Assembly (NCBI GenBank): GCA_020638095.1
Contig: JACKJF010000003.1
Span: 1,178,001-1,242,000, forward strand
DNA length: 64,000 nt
DNA from: Hyphomicrobiaceae bacterium
GTDB taxonomy: Bacteria; Pseudomonadota; Alphaproteobacteria; Rhizobiales; Devosiaceae
Direction: 5' to 3'
Under the pieces are notes generated by a model. That model was given only the letters and a program-made list of their open reading frames with translations. It did no database searches and was not told the DNA's origin. The translations under genes were made by a program, and so were the position numbers. Of this stretch, positions 34,884-44,137 are shown in pieces (position 1 is the stretch's first letter; each line of letters begins with the position of its first letter).

Positions 34884-36071
34884 ATGTTTGAATCCCTGAC
34901 CCAAGCCCCCGCCGACAAGATTTTTGAACTGGTCGCCAAGTTTCGCGCCGACACTCGTCCGGAGAAACTGGATCTCGGGATCGGTGTCTACAAGGACCAG
35001 GCCGGAAACACGCCGGTCATGCGTGCCGTGCGCCGCGCCGAGCAGATGATTCTCGATGCCCAGACGACGAAGACCTATGTCGGGGTTGCCGGAAACCCTG
35101 GCTTCCGCGACGCGGTGCGGGATCTTGTTTTTGGCGGCGCCGTTGCCAATGAACGCGTGGCGTCGGTGCAGGCGCCAGGAGGAACCGGTGCGCTCTGGGT
35201 GCTTATGAAACTCGTCGATCGTGCCAATAGCGGCGGGCGCGTGCTGATTTCCGACCCGACCTGGCCGAACCACGAGCCGATGCTCGAAGGTGTCGGCCTC
35301 AAGGTTGACACTTATCCTTATTTCGATCCGGCGACCCGCTCCGTGCGTTTCGACGCGTTGATGGCAAAGCTCGATGGCCTGGGGCCGAACGATACGGTTC
35401 TGCTCCACGGCTGCTGCCACAACCCGACCGGTGCGAACCTCACCGAAGCGCAATGGGATCAGGTTGCATCAAGTCTCAGACGAACCGGCGCCTTGCCGCT
35501 GATCGACCTCGCCTATCAGGGCTTCGGTGACGGCCTCGACGCGGATTCCTACGGGGTGCGCAAGGTCGCCGCGACCTGCGACGAACTGCTGGTCTCGTTT
35601 TCGGCTTCGAAGAATTTCGGGCTCTATCGCGAGCGTGCCGGCGTCAGCTTCGCGGTCGCCCGCGACAAGGCATCGGCCGCTATCGTCGGCTCGCAGATGG
35701 GCAACATCATCCGCGCGGCCTGGTCGCAAAGTCCCGATCATGGCGTCGAAATCGTGCGGCTGATCCTGACCGATCCGGACCTCAGGGCGGATTGGGAAGC
35801 CGAACTGACCGAAATGCGCGAAACCATGCTCGACAACCGCAAGCGACTGGCCGCAGCTTTGCGCAAGGCCTCAAACTCGGACGAGTATGATTTCGTGGCC
35901 GAACATCGCGGCATGTTTTCCCTGATTGGCATCAGCCCGGAAGAGGTGACGGCACTTCGGGAAAAGGACGCGGTTTATCTTATCGGCGACAGCCGCATGA
36001 ACGTTGCCGGGCTTCCGCGCGACGACATGGATGCCCTTGCAGAATCGATCATCGCGGTCACCCGCGCCTGA
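34884..36071 (+). CDS. Aromatic amino acid aminotransferase (class I)
   Basis: PLP-dependent aminotransferase of 395 residues, AspC/TyrB type. LDLGIGVYKDQAGNTPVM, HGCCHNPTGANLT, DLAYQGFGDGLDAD, SASKNFGLYRERAG (PLP lysine) and SRMNVAGL near the C-terminus (substrate carboxylate Arg) are all present. Aspartate or aromatic amino acids exchange with 2-oxoglutarate. The separation of the two specificities is not possible from motifs alone. It is transcribed alone on the plus strand. Confidence 0.92.
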   Translation: MFESLTQAPADKIFELVAKFRADTRPEKLDLGIGVYKDQAGNTPVMRAVRRAEQMILDAQTTKTYVGVAGNPGFRDAVRDLVFGGAVANERVASVQAPGGTGALWVLMKLVDRANSGGRVLISDPTWPNHEPMLEGVGLKVDTYPYFDPATRSVRFDALMAKLDGLGPNDTVLLHGCCHNPTGANLTEAQWDQVASSLRRTGALPLIDLAYQGFGDGLDADSYGVRKVAATCDELLVSFSASKNFGLYRERAGVSFAVARDKASAAIVGSQMGNIIRAAWSQSPDHGVEIVRLILTDPDLRADWEAELTEMRETMLDNRKRLAAALRKASNSDEYDFVAEHRGMFSLIGISPEEVTALREKDAVYLIGDSRMNVAGLPRDDMDALAESIIAVTRA

Positions 36072-36160
36072 TCGGGCACCGCCTTGCGTCGTGCCGTCAG
36101 GCTGCTAAACAGAACCCGAAGCATAACTGCGCGACCTTTTAACGCGCCAAGGAGTGAGAA

Positions 36161-36814
36161 ATGAAGTTTTTTGTGGACACGGCGGAGGTTGATGACATTC
36201 GCGAGCTGATGGAGACGGGACTGCTCGACGGCGTCACCACCAACCCCTCGCTCATCGCCAAATCCGGCCGCAACTTCCTCGATGTGGTCAAGGAAATCTG
36301 CGCCATCGTCCCCGGTCCGGTGTCCGCTGAAGTCGCCGCAACCGACCTTGCGGGCATGATCGCGGAAGGCGAGCATCTGGCGGGTCTGGCCGAAAACGTC
36401 GTGGTCAAGCTGCCTCTGACATGGGACGGTCTCAAGGCCTGCCGCCACATGACGTCAAAGGGCATCAAAACCAACGTAACCCTTTGTTTTTCCGCCAATC
36501 AGGCACTTCTCGCGGCCAAGGCCGGCGCGACCTACATTTCGCCGTTCATCGGCCGGCTCGATGACATCAATCTCGAGGGCATGCAGCTGATCGAAGACAT
36601 CCGCACGATCTATGACAACTATGCTTACGCGACCGAAATTCTCGCCGCTTCGATCCGCGGCGTGAACCATGTGTCGCAGGCAGCAATCGCCGGCGCCGAC
36701 GTGGCCACCATCCCGCCCGAAGTGATCCGCAAACTCGTCAGTCATCCGCTCACCGACAAGGGGCTGGCGGGTTTCGTCGCCGATTGGAAGAAGACCGGAC
36801 AATCAATCCTTTAA
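36161..36814 (+). CDS. tal: Transaldolase (short, fructose-6-phosphate aldolase-like type)
   Basis: TIM-barrel aldolase of 217 residues. [48 protein letters not shown] (Schiff-base lysine) and [29 protein letters not shown] are the standard signatures of the TalC subfamily. It works in the non-oxidative pentose phosphate pathway. The ribosome site AAGGAGTGAG precedes the ATG. A strong terminator follows 26 bases after its stop. Confidence 0.95.
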   Translation: MKFFVDTAEVDDIRELMETGLLDGVTTNPSLIAKSGRNFLDVVKEICAIVPGPVSAEVAATDLAGMIAEGEHLAGLAENVVVKLPLTWDGLKACRHMTSKGIKTNVTLCFSANQALLAAKAGATYISPFIGRLDDINLEGMQLIEDIRTIYDNYAYATEILAASIRGVNHVSQAAIAGADVATIPPEVIRKLVSHPLTDKGLAGFVADWKKTGQSIL

Positions 36815-36840
36815 AACCTCTGCGAACGGCATATGTTTGA

Positions 36841-36869
36841 GGCGGACCGTCCGGTCCGCCTTCCTTTTT
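36841..36869 (+). terminator. Rho-independent terminator after tal, directly before mrp
   Basis: GGCGGACC-GTCC-GGTCCGCC is a perfect 8-bp stem followed by TTCCTTTTT. It ends only 15 bases before the mrp ATG, so mrp translation would have to begin on a transcript that starts inside or reads through this hairpin. Confidence 0.85.
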
Positions 36870-36883
36870 CCGAAAGTCGTCCA

Positions 36884-37960
36884 ATGGCCAATCAAGAGCT
36901 CGCCCAGTCCGTCAAAGCCGCGCTGAAATCCGTCGAAATTCCCGGAGGCGGAAATCTCGCCGATTATCCCGGTCTGAGCGAGGTCATCGTCACGCCGTCG
37001 GCGCTGGCCTTTGCCATTTCCGTCGAACCCGGCATGGAGGGCGCATTCGGGCCGGCGCGCGTCGCCGCAACCGAAGCCGCGCAACGCGTGGCCGAAGGCC
37101 GGAAGGTGCTTGTTTCGATCACGGCAGACCGGGCGCCCGGCGGCGGCCAGCAACAGGCGGTCCCCCAGACGCGGCAGGCGCCACCCGCCAAACAGGCGGT
37201 CAAGACCGTCAGGAACATCATCGCGGTCGCTTCGGGCAAGGGCGGCGTCGGCAAATCGACCTGCTCGGTCAATCTCGCCCTCGCGCTGGCCAAGCGCGGC
37301 CTCAAGACCGGCGTGCTCGACGCGGATATCTATGGCCCGTCCGTGCCGCGCCTGCTTGGCATCGAGGGTCGCCCGGCCATCCGCGAAGACGAAATGTTCG
37401 AACCTTACGAAGCGTTTGGCATTCGCGCCATGTCGATCGGCACGATGGTTCAGGGCGACCAGTCTGTCGCCTGGCGGGGTCCCATGGCCAGCTCCGCGCT
37501 GCGGCAGCTCCTTCTGGAAACCAATTGGGGCGGGCTCGACGTGCTTGTGGTCGATATGCCTCCGGGGACCGGCGATATCCAGATCACCCTTGGCCAGCAG
37601 ATCGATCTTGCCGGCGCGGTCATCGTCTCGACGCCGCAGGATCTGTCGCTGATCGATGCGCGCAAGGCCATCGACATGTTCAAGCGCATGAACATTCCGA
37701 TCCTCGGCATGATCGAGAACATGAGCTATTTCATCGCGCCGGACACGGGCAACCGCTACGACATCTTCGGCCATGGCGGTGCGCGCGACGATGCGGCGCG
37801 CGGTGGCATTCCCTTCCTTGGCGAAGTGCCGATCCACGGGTCGATCCGCGAGCAATCCGACCGCGGTGAACCCGTTGTCGCGAGCATGCCCGGCAGTCCC
37901 GAGGCGCAGGCCTTCATGGAAATCGCCGACCGGCTTCTGGCCAAAACCAGGTTTTCATGA
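36884..37960 (+). CDS. mrp: Mrp/ApbC-type iron-sulfur cluster carrier ATPase
   Basis: P-loop ATPase of 358 residues that carries [4Fe-4S] clusters to apoproteins. An N-terminal MIP18-like domain (residues 1-85) is followed by a Gln/Pro linker and the deviant Walker A SGKGGVGKSTCSVNLALAL, DADIYGPSVPRLLG, and DMPPGTGDIQITLGQ. The segment IENMSYFIAPDTGNRYDIFGHGGA has no CxxC, which in E. coli ApbC sits there and binds the cluster. The start 36884 lies 15 bases after a terminator and lacks a ribosome site. A nearby supply of clusters fits the many Fe-S subunits of sHdr, but no linkage is shown. Confidence 0.92.
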   Translation: MANQELAQSVKAALKSVEIPGGGNLADYPGLSEVIVTPSALAFAISVEPGMEGAFGPARVAATEAAQRVAEGRKVLVSITADRAPGGGQQQAVPQTRQAPPAKQAVKTVRNIIAVASGKGGVGKSTCSVNLALALAKRGLKTGVLDADIYGPSVPRLLGIEGRPAIREDEMFEPYEAFGIRAMSIGTMVQGDQSVAWRGPMASSALRQLLLETNWGGLDVLVVDMPPGTGDIQITLGQQIDLAGAVIVSTPQDLSLIDARKAIDMFKRMNIPILGMIENMSYFIAPDTGNRYDIFGHGGARDDAARGGIPFLGEVPIHGSIREQSDRGEPVVASMPGSPEAQAFMEIADRLLAKTRFS

Positions 37961-38008
37961 TCGGTGGCACGACTGCGCGACCAGCGCGCCATCGGCATCG
38001 CAAAAAAA

Positions 38009-38022
38009 TGTAATCGATTGCA
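38009..38022. promoter_or_regulatory. LacI-type operator upstream of the beta-glucosidase
   Basis: TGTAATCGATTGCA is a 14-base near-perfect palindrome (only positions 3 and 12 break symmetry) 87 bases before the beta-glucosidase start. The sequence shares AATCG-W-TTGCA with the site before the alpha-glucosidase at 40605. Both are likely bound by the LacI-family regulator at 39437-40549. Confidence 0.6.
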
Positions 38023-38108
38023 GAAATTGGCGCGCTCTGGTAACCTGATCTGAGGGCGGGCCGATTTCCTAAAGCAAAATCAGCGGTCTTTGCCCATGGG
38101 GGAATGCC

Positions 38109-39422
38109 ATGTTCAGCATGACACGTGATGCCTTCGGGCCGGATTTTGTGTTCGGCACGGCGACTGCGTCCTATCAGATCGAAGGCGGGCAGACGGATGG
38201 CCGCGGCATCTCGATCTGGGATACGTTTTCGGCAACACCTGGCAATGTCCGTGGCGGCGACAACGGCGCAACCGCGTGTGACCACTACAACCGCTGGCCA
38301 GAAGACCTCGACCTCATCGAACGCGGCGGCTTTGACGCCTACCGGTTTTCCTTTGCCTGGCCACGGCTCATTCCGGCAGGCGTCGGCGCGGTCAATCAAT
38401 CCGGCATCGATTTTTATGACCGGTTGATCGACGGCATGCTCGAACGCGGAATCCAGCCGTTCGCCACCCTTTATCATTGGGACCTGCCATCGCCGCTGCA
38501 GGACAAGGGCGGCTGGATGAACCCGGACATCGCCCACTGGTTTGCCGACTATGCCACGCTGGTCCAGCAGAAATTCGGAGACCGGTTGCAGGCGGTTGCG
38601 ACCATCAATGAACCCTGGTGCGTCGCGTTCCTGAGCCATTTCCTCGGCATACACGCGCCCGGCTATCGCGACATTCGAGCGGCGGCCCGCGCCATGCATC
38701 ACGTGCTTCTCGCGCATGGCACTGCGGTGAAGGCCCTGCGTGCCGAAGGTGCGAAAAACGTCGGCATCGTTCTCAACCTGCAAAAGTGCGAACCCGCGTC
38801 AGACAGCGACGCCGACCGTGCCGCCAGCGACATGTTCGATGGCGTCTTCAACCGCTGGTACCTCGACGCGATTTTCCGCGGCATCTATCCGCAGGACGTG
38901 CTCGATCGCATCGCCCCGCATATGCCCAAGGGTTTCGAGGCGGAAATGGGCACGGTTTCGGCGCCCATCGACTGGCTTGGTATCAATTATTACACGCGGT
39001 CCTTGATGGCGCATGCACCCGAGGAGCCGGTCTTTGGCGTCCGGTCCGTCGAGGGTGGGCTCGAAAAGACCGAAACGGGCTGGGAAATCTACCCCAAGGG
39101 ACTTGAAGACCTGCTCGTCCGCGTGGCTTCCGAATATACGAATGGTCCGATCTATGTGACCGAAAACGGCATGGCCGAAATCGATGAGGTCGAAGATGCG
39201 CGCCGCGTCGCCTACTACGACGCGCACCTGCAGGCGGTTATGCGCGCCAAGGCCCGCGGGGCCGACATGCGGGGCTATTTCGCCTGGTCATTGCTCGACA
39301 ACTACGAATGGGCCGAAGGCTACGCCAAGCGGTTTGGCCTCGTACGTGTCGACTACAAGACCCAGGAGCGTACGCCCAAGGCGAGTTACCGCGCATTTCA
39401 GGGCATGTTGCACAACGGTTGA
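38109..39422 (+). CDS. Beta-glucosidase, glycoside hydrolase family 1
   Basis: GH1 enzyme of 437 residues, cytoplasmic, no signal peptide. FVFGTATASYQIEGG near the N-terminus, ATINEPWCVAFL (acid/base Glu) and IYVTENGMAEID (nucleophile Glu) are diagnostic, with YFAWSLLDNYEWAEGYAKRFGL at the C-terminus. It hydrolyses beta-glucosides or related disaccharides taken up by the cell. A LacI-type palindrome lies in the 148-base upstream gap. Convergent with the LacI gene, 14 bases apart. Confidence 0.95.
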   Translation: MFSMTRDAFGPDFVFGTATASYQIEGGQTDGRGISIWDTFSATPGNVRGGDNGATACDHYNRWPEDLDLIERGGFDAYRFSFAWPRLIPAGVGAVNQSGIDFYDRLIDGMLERGIQPFATLYHWDLPSPLQDKGGWMNPDIAHWFADYATLVQQKFGDRLQAVATINEPWCVAFLSHFLGIHAPGYRDIRAAARAMHHVLLAHGTAVKALRAEGAKNVGIVLNLQKCEPASDSDADRAASDMFDGVFNRWYLDAIFRGIYPQDVLDRIAPHMPKGFEAEMGTVSAPIDWLGINYYTRSLMAHAPEEPVFGVRSVEGGLEKTETGWEIYPKGLEDLLVRVASEYTNGPIYVTENGMAEIDEVEDARRVAYYDAHLQAVMRAKARGADMRGYFAWSLLDNYEWAEGYAKRFGLVRVDYKTQERTPKASYRAFQGMLHNG

Positions 39423-39436
39423 TTGAAGGGACGGCT

Positions 39437-40549
39437 TCAGACCGGCTCGTAAGGGGGGATCTGTGTGCTCGGTTTCATGATATCCGCGTCAACTTTTGAC
39501 AGATCAAGATCGTTCCCGACAAAGAAGTGATACGGCACCAGCGTCCGGATCGGCGTTTCCGGTCGTTCGCAAAGGCTCATCAGCGTTGAAGCGATGAGCT
39601 TGCCGGCCTCCCGCAGGGAAGACCGGGCAAAGGTGAATTTGCCCTCGTACTGACTGGCATCGATATAGTGCAACTGGTCGTCCATGGTCGCGACACAGAT
39701 ATTCTGCCCCGCCACCCGGCCGAGTTCGCTCAGCGTCGCCTGTCCTTCGATCGCCATCAGCACCGAGGAATAGACGATTGCCGTGATGCGCGTGTCGGCG
39801 AGCGCCTGTTTGGTGAGGTTCTGCCCGGTCAGCCCCATCGGATGTCGGGAGGCGTGGATGGTCACGGTCTCGCGCGGCAGACCGAGGTCGCGAAGGGCAT
39901 GGCGCACGCCGAGCCGCCGCTGGGCGGCAAAAGTGAACCGCTCGTCGCCGTTGATGAAAGCGATGTGGCGATGCCCGTTTGCGACCAGCAGATGGGTGAG
40001 CCGGTAGAAAATGCCGGCATTGTCGATGTCGACCCAGCTATATTCGCCATGCCGCTCTGTTCGCCCATGCACCACGAACGGCACATTGTGCTCGAGCAGA
40101 AAGTCGATGCGCGCATCGCCGGGCATCGGCAGATCGATGATGAACCCGTCGACGCTATTGTCCCGGACGTAGCGGTCGTAGGCCAATATCTGGCTCTCCG
40201 ACGCTTCGCCAGTCATCACGATGTCGTAATGTTTTTCGCGCGCCGTATGCAGGACGCCGCCCATGACTTCGACAAAGTGGGGATCGAGAATCTTCTCGTC
40301 GTCCGAGGACTGAATCCACCCAAGACTGTGCGTGCGCTGCGTCACTAGCCGCTGGGCATTGCGATTGGGCCGGTAGCCGAGCGCCTCGGCACGCTCCTTG
40401 ATCCGCGTGCGCGTGGCTTCGCCGACATCGTCGTGTCCGTTAAGCGCCCGCGATATCGTCGTGATCGACAGGTCGAGATCGCGCGCCAGGTCGCGAATCG
40501 TCACCCGTCGTCGGGCCTCTGAAAGCCGCAAGCGGCCCGTCTGGTCCAT
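39437..40549 (-). CDS. LacI-family sugar-responsive regulator
   Basis: Repressor of 370 residues. HTH and hinge: VTIRDLARDLDLSITTISRALNGHDDVGEATRTRIKERAEALGYRPN, typical of LacI/GalR proteins. The rest is a periplasmic-binding-protein-like effector domain (FIIDLPMPGDARIDFLLEHNVPFVVHGR, FINGDERFTFAAQRRLG). The ATG at 40549 has AGGGGGG just before it; a GTG 12 bases earlier is possible. It is divergent from an alpha-glucosidase and next to a beta-glucosidase, so it probably senses an alpha- or beta-glucoside. Two operator-like sites support control of both. Confidence 0.93.
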   Translation of the reverse strand: MDQTGRLRLSEARRRVTIRDLARDLDLSITTISRALNGHDDVGEATRTRIKERAEALGYRPNRNAQRLVTQRTHSLGWIQSSDDEKILDPHFVEVMGGVLHTAREKHYDIVMTGEASESQILAYDRYVRDNSVDGFIIDLPMPGDARIDFLLEHNVPFVVHGRTERHGEYSWVDIDNAGIFYRLTHLLVANGHRHIAFINGDERFTFAAQRRLGVRHALRDLGLPRETVTIHASRHPMGLTGQNLTKQALADTRITAIVYSSVLMAIEGQATLSELGRVAGQNICVATMDDQLHYIDASQYEGKFTFARSSLREAGKLIASTLMSLCERPETPIRTLVPYHFFVGNDLDLSKVDADIMKPSTQIPPYEPV

Positions 40550-40604
40550 GTCCCCCCTCACTGGCTTCTGAACGGCCCCGGATGGCCGCCCACCTCCCTC
40601 GCCA

Positions 40605-40618
40605 GCAAAATCGTTTGC
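40605..40618. promoter_or_regulatory. LacI-type operator in the divergent alpha-glucosidase promoter
   Basis: GCAAA-ATCG-TTTGC is an inverted repeat between the LacI gene and the alpha-glucosidase gene. AATCGTTTGCA inside it differs at one base from AATCGATTGCA before the beta-glucosidase. A weaker palindrome AAACGTTT is at 40652-40659, a possible second half-site. Confidence 0.58.
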
Positions 40619-40767
40619 ATCGAATATTCCACAGCGATATCACGCAGGCTAAAACGTTTCGGACAATCCGTCGAGGCGGAAACCGAAAATCGCTTTCGAG
40701 CGGTTTGCAAAGGGACAGCACCCAGCCCCGATGGGCGGCGGCGCACAATCAGCAAGAGGTCAGTTCC

Positions 40768-42450
40768 ATGTTCAACATGGCTCCATCAAGTCAGTCTCAA
40801 TTCGCGCAGATGCGGGCGGAAAACACCGACTGGTGGCGCGGTGGCGTGATCTACCAGATCTATCCGCGGTCCTATCAGGACCATAACGGCGACGGCATCG
40901 GCGACCTGCCGGGCATCACTGAACGCTTGCCCTATGTCGCCGAACTTGGCGTCGACGCCATCTGGCTGTCGCCGTTCTTTACCTCGCCGATGAAGGATTT
41001 CGGCTACGACGTGTCGAACTATCGCGACGTCGATTCAAGTTTCGGCACGATCGAGGATTTCGACCGGCTGGTGCAGCGCGCCCATGAACTCGGCCTGCGT
41101 GTCATCATCGATCAGGTGATTTCCCATTCGTCGGACGAACATCCCTGGTTCGCCGAAAGCCGCCGCTCGCGCGACAACGCCAAGGCCGATTGGTACGTCT
41201 GGGCAGACCCCAAGGACGATGGCACTGCACCCAACAACTGGCTTTCGATATTTGGCGGTTCCGCCTGGCACTGGGACGCGCGGCGGAAGCAATATTACAT
41301 GCACAACTTCCTGTCGTCGCAGCCAGACCTCAACTTTCACAACCCGAAAGTCCAGGACGCTCTGCTCGACGAAATGCGCTTCTGGCTCGATCGGGGCGTC
41401 GACGGGTTCCGGCTCGACACGGTCAACTTCTACTTCCACTCGCAAAGTCTCAAGGACAACCCGGCCCTGCCCAAGGACCAGATCGACACCTCGACCGCGC
41501 CCGACGTGAACCCCTACAATTTCCAGAACCACCTCTACGACAAGTCGCAGCCCGAAAATCTCGCCTTCCTCGCCCGGCTGCGCACGCTCCTCGACGAGTA
41601 TCCCGGCACGACCAGCGTCGGCGAAGTCGGCGATGCCCAGCGGCAGGTGGAGATCATGGCCGCCTATACGTCCGGCAAAGACCACCTGCACATGGCCTAT
41701 ACGTTTGATTTTCTCGGTGGCGAGTTCACCGCCGCGCATTTCGCGGAGTCGATCGACGAGGTCAACGACATGCCGGACAGCTGGCAGTGCCTGGCCTTTT
41801 CCAACCATGACGTGATGCGCCACGTGTCCCGGTGGTCACCGCCGGGCCGCGAAGACGATTTTGCCCGCGTTGCCGCCATGCTGCTGCTGACCATGCGCGG
41901 TTCGGTCTGCCTCTATCAGGGCGAGGAACTGGCACTGCCAGAGGCCGAAATCTCGTTCGAAGACATTGTCGACCCCTATGGCCGCGAATTCTGGCCGGAA
42001 TACAAGGGCCGCGACGGCTGCCGCACGCCGATGGTCTGGCAGTCGGCCGCCCATCTTGGCGGCTTCACCTCGGCGCCCCGCTCGTGGCTGCCGGTCCCGG
42101 CAAACCATCTCGACCGGGCGGTGGACCTCCAGACGCGCGGCGACAATGACAGCGTCTTGCAGTTTTACCGGTCGTTTGTCGGTTTCCGGAAGTCCCAGCC
42201 GGCGCTCGTCAAGGGCTCGATCGAGGTCATCTCTTCCAAAGCCAATCTTCTCGCCTATGTCCGCGAGACCGACGGCCAGCGGATCGTTTGTGCCTACAAT
42301 ATGGGTTTCGACGACAACGTCACCTTCGTGCCGCCGGCGGGTCAGAAGCTCACCTCGGTCGAAGCGCCCGGATCGCAGCCGATCGCGGCAGACGGAACCG
42401 TCACTCTGCCGCCGCTGACCGGATTTGTCGGGCTTTTGACGGCACTCTGA
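40768..42450 (+). CDS. aglA: Alpha-glucosidase, glycoside hydrolase family 13
   Basis: GH13 enzyme of 560 residues, AglA/oligo-1,6-glucosidase-like. WWRGGVIYQIYPRSYQDHNGDGIGDLPGI begins the barrel. DGFRLDTVNFYF holds the nucleophile Asp, TTSVGEVGDAQ the acid/base Glu, and FSNHDVMRHVSRW the His-Asp transition-state pair. The start at 40768 is supported by AGAGGT upstream; the longer in-frame stretch would begin inside the operator region. It is cytoplasmic and acts on alpha-glucosides such as sucrose, maltose or trehalose analogues. Its 3' end overlaps the convergent permease gene by 50 bases. Confidence 0.93.
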   Translation: MFNMAPSSQSQFAQMRAENTDWWRGGVIYQIYPRSYQDHNGDGIGDLPGITERLPYVAELGVDAIWLSPFFTSPMKDFGYDVSNYRDVDSSFGTIEDFDRLVQRAHELGLRVIIDQVISHSSDEHPWFAESRRSRDNAKADWYVWADPKDDGTAPNNWLSIFGGSAWHWDARRKQYYMHNFLSSQPDLNFHNPKVQDALLDEMRFWLDRGVDGFRLDTVNFYFHSQSLKDNPALPKDQIDTSTAPDVNPYNFQNHLYDKSQPENLAFLARLRTLLDEYPGTTSVGEVGDAQRQVEIMAAYTSGKDHLHMAYTFDFLGGEFTAAHFAESIDEVNDMPDSWQCLAFSNHDVMRHVSRWSPPGREDDFARVAAMLLLTMRGSVCLYQGEELALPEAEISFEDIVDPYGREFWPEYKGRDGCRTPMVWQSAAHLGGFTSAPRSWLPVPANHLDRAVDLQTRGDNDSVLQFYRSFVGFRKSQPALVKGSIEVISSKANLLAYVRETDGQRIVCAYNMGFDDNVTFVPPAGQKLTSVEAPGSQPIAADGTVTLPPLTGFVGLLTAL

Positions 42451-44137
42451 CCGCCCCTCCCGACGTTTCGCTGCGTTCGGCGGTGTGCGTCAGGATCGCG
42501 ACCGGAATGATGCCGACGAGCATGATCATGAATGCGCCGAGCGCGCCCTGCTCGATGCGTCCGGCGGTGGCGAGGTCGTGCACGTAGATCGCGACGGTTT
42601 CGACGCCGAAGGGCCTCAGTACCATGGTTGCCGACAATTCCTTCATCGTTTCGATAAAGACCAGCGCCATGGCCGTCAGGATGGCCGGACTGATCAGCGG
42701 CAAGAGAATATGGCGCAGCGTGCCCCAGCGCGATTGCCCGTAGACCATGGCGGCGAGGTCGAGATTGGGCGAGATCTTGGAAAGCGCGCCATCGATCGTG
42801 CCCTCGGCCATGGCCATGAATCGGGCCGAATAGGCGTAAATCAGGGTTGCGCCACTGCCGGTGATCAGCAGACCCGTCGCTACCCCGAACCAGTCGCGCA
42901 TGAACCCGTCGACCAGATTGTCCACGAACGATAGCGGCAGCAACAGGCCGATGGCGAGCACAGTACCCGGCACCGCGTAGCCGACCGAGGCGATGCGGAC
43001 GAGAATACGCATCCTTTTCGCCCCTTCGAGACGCACGGAATAGGAAAGATAAAGCGCCAGCGCCGCCGTCACCAATGCAGCGCCGAGGGACAGAAAAACG
43101 CTTGTGCCGACCGCGTCGACCAGCCGCCGGTCAATGCCATCTGAAAGGTCGCGAAGTGCATTGGCGCCAAGCGTAAGGAAGGGGATGCCGAACCCGAAGA
43201 TCACCGGCAGCGAACAGGCGACCAGCGCCGCCCACGCCTTGGTCCCGGAAAGACCGGTTCTCTCGAAGGGCTCGCGGGATGAGGGTGCAGGTCCGGCATG
43301 CATCTGCCCCACGCGGGCGCGCCGTTCCGCCCAGATCAACAGGCCAACCGCGATTAGGAGCGCCAGCGCAAGTTGCGAAGCGCCGGCGAGGTTGCTTTGG
43401 TTGGCCCAGAGCGTGAAGACCGAAAGGGTGAGCGTCTGCACACCCAGATACTGGATGGCGCCGATATCGTTGAGCGCCTCCATGAGGGCCAGAATGATGC
43501 CGAGTGCCAAAGCCGGTCGCGCCAGCGGCAGCAGCACACGAAAGAAGATGCGGCGCTGGGAGGCGCCGAGAATTTCAGCCGCTTCGGTGGCCCGCCGCCC
43601 CTGCAGGCGAAAGAGCACGCGAAGCGACAGATAAACATAGGGGTAAAGTACCAGACCTAGGACCATCACCGCGCCGGGCAGGCTTCGAATGTCGGGGAAC
43701 CAGTAGTCGCGGGCGAGCTGGAAGCCGCCGATCTGGCGCACGAGCCCCTGGATTGGCCCGGTAAAGGCAAAGAATTCGGCAAAGGCGTAGGCGCTGATAT
43801 AGGTCGGCACCGCCAGGGGCAGAACCAGTAGCCAGGCGATCACCCGCCGGAACGGGAACTCGAAAAAGCTCACCAGCCACGCACTGATTGAGCCGATGGA
43901 GCCCGCAACAAGGCTGACACCGGCAAGCAGCAGAAATGTCACCCATGCGGAACGCGGCAGGACGCTTGTTGCGATCTTGATGAAATCGTCCGGCGGACCA
44001 CTGAGGGCCAGAACGACCAGCACCACGATCGGCATGGCCACGAGGCCGGCCACCACCAGCGCGCCCCAGCCCCAGCCGCCCAGAGAGAGGCCGTCGCCTT
44101 GGCGTTTGAGGGCCGGCTCTGCGGCGCTAATTGTCAA
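42401..44137 (-). CDS. Ferric iron ABC transporter permease (FbpB type)
   Basis: Fused two-domain permease of 578 residues, with about 12 hydrophobic segments and two EAA-type loops (EAAEILGASQRRIFFRVLLPLARPAL in the first half, DLAAMVYGQSRWGTLRHILLPLISPAI in the second). This matches FbpB/FutB-type iron(III) permeases. The start is taken as TTG at 44137, overlapping the binding-protein gene by 11 bases; no ATG lies before the first membrane helix. The matching ATPase gene is not next to it. The last 16 codons run into the 3' end of aglA on the other strand. Confidence 0.85.
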   Translation of the reverse strand: MTISAAEPALKRQGDGLSLGGWGWGALVVAGLVAMPIVVLVVLALSGPPDDFIKIATSVLPRSAWVTFLLLAGVSLVAGSIGSISAWLVSFFEFPFRRVIAWLLVLPLAVPTYISAYAFAEFFAFTGPIQGLVRQIGGFQLARDYWFPDIRSLPGAVMVLGLVLYPYVYLSLRVLFRLQGRRATEAAEILGASQRRIFFRVLLPLARPALALGIILALMEALNDIGAIQYLGVQTLTLSVFTLWANQSNLAGASQLALALLIAVGLLIWAERRARVGQMHAGPAPSSREPFERTGLSGTKAWAALVACSLPVIFGFGIPFLTLGANALRDLSDGIDRRLVDAVGTSVFLSLGAALVTAALALYLSYSVRLEGAKRMRILVRIASVGYAVPGTVLAIGLLLPLSFVDNLVDGFMRDWFGVATGLLITGSGATLIYAYSARFMAMAEGTIDGALSKISPNLDLAAMVYGQSRWGTLRHILLPLISPAILTAMALVFIETMKELSATMVLRPFGVETVAIYVHDLATAGRIEQGALGAFMIMLVGIIPVAILTHTAERSETSGGAVRVPSKARQIRSAAAE

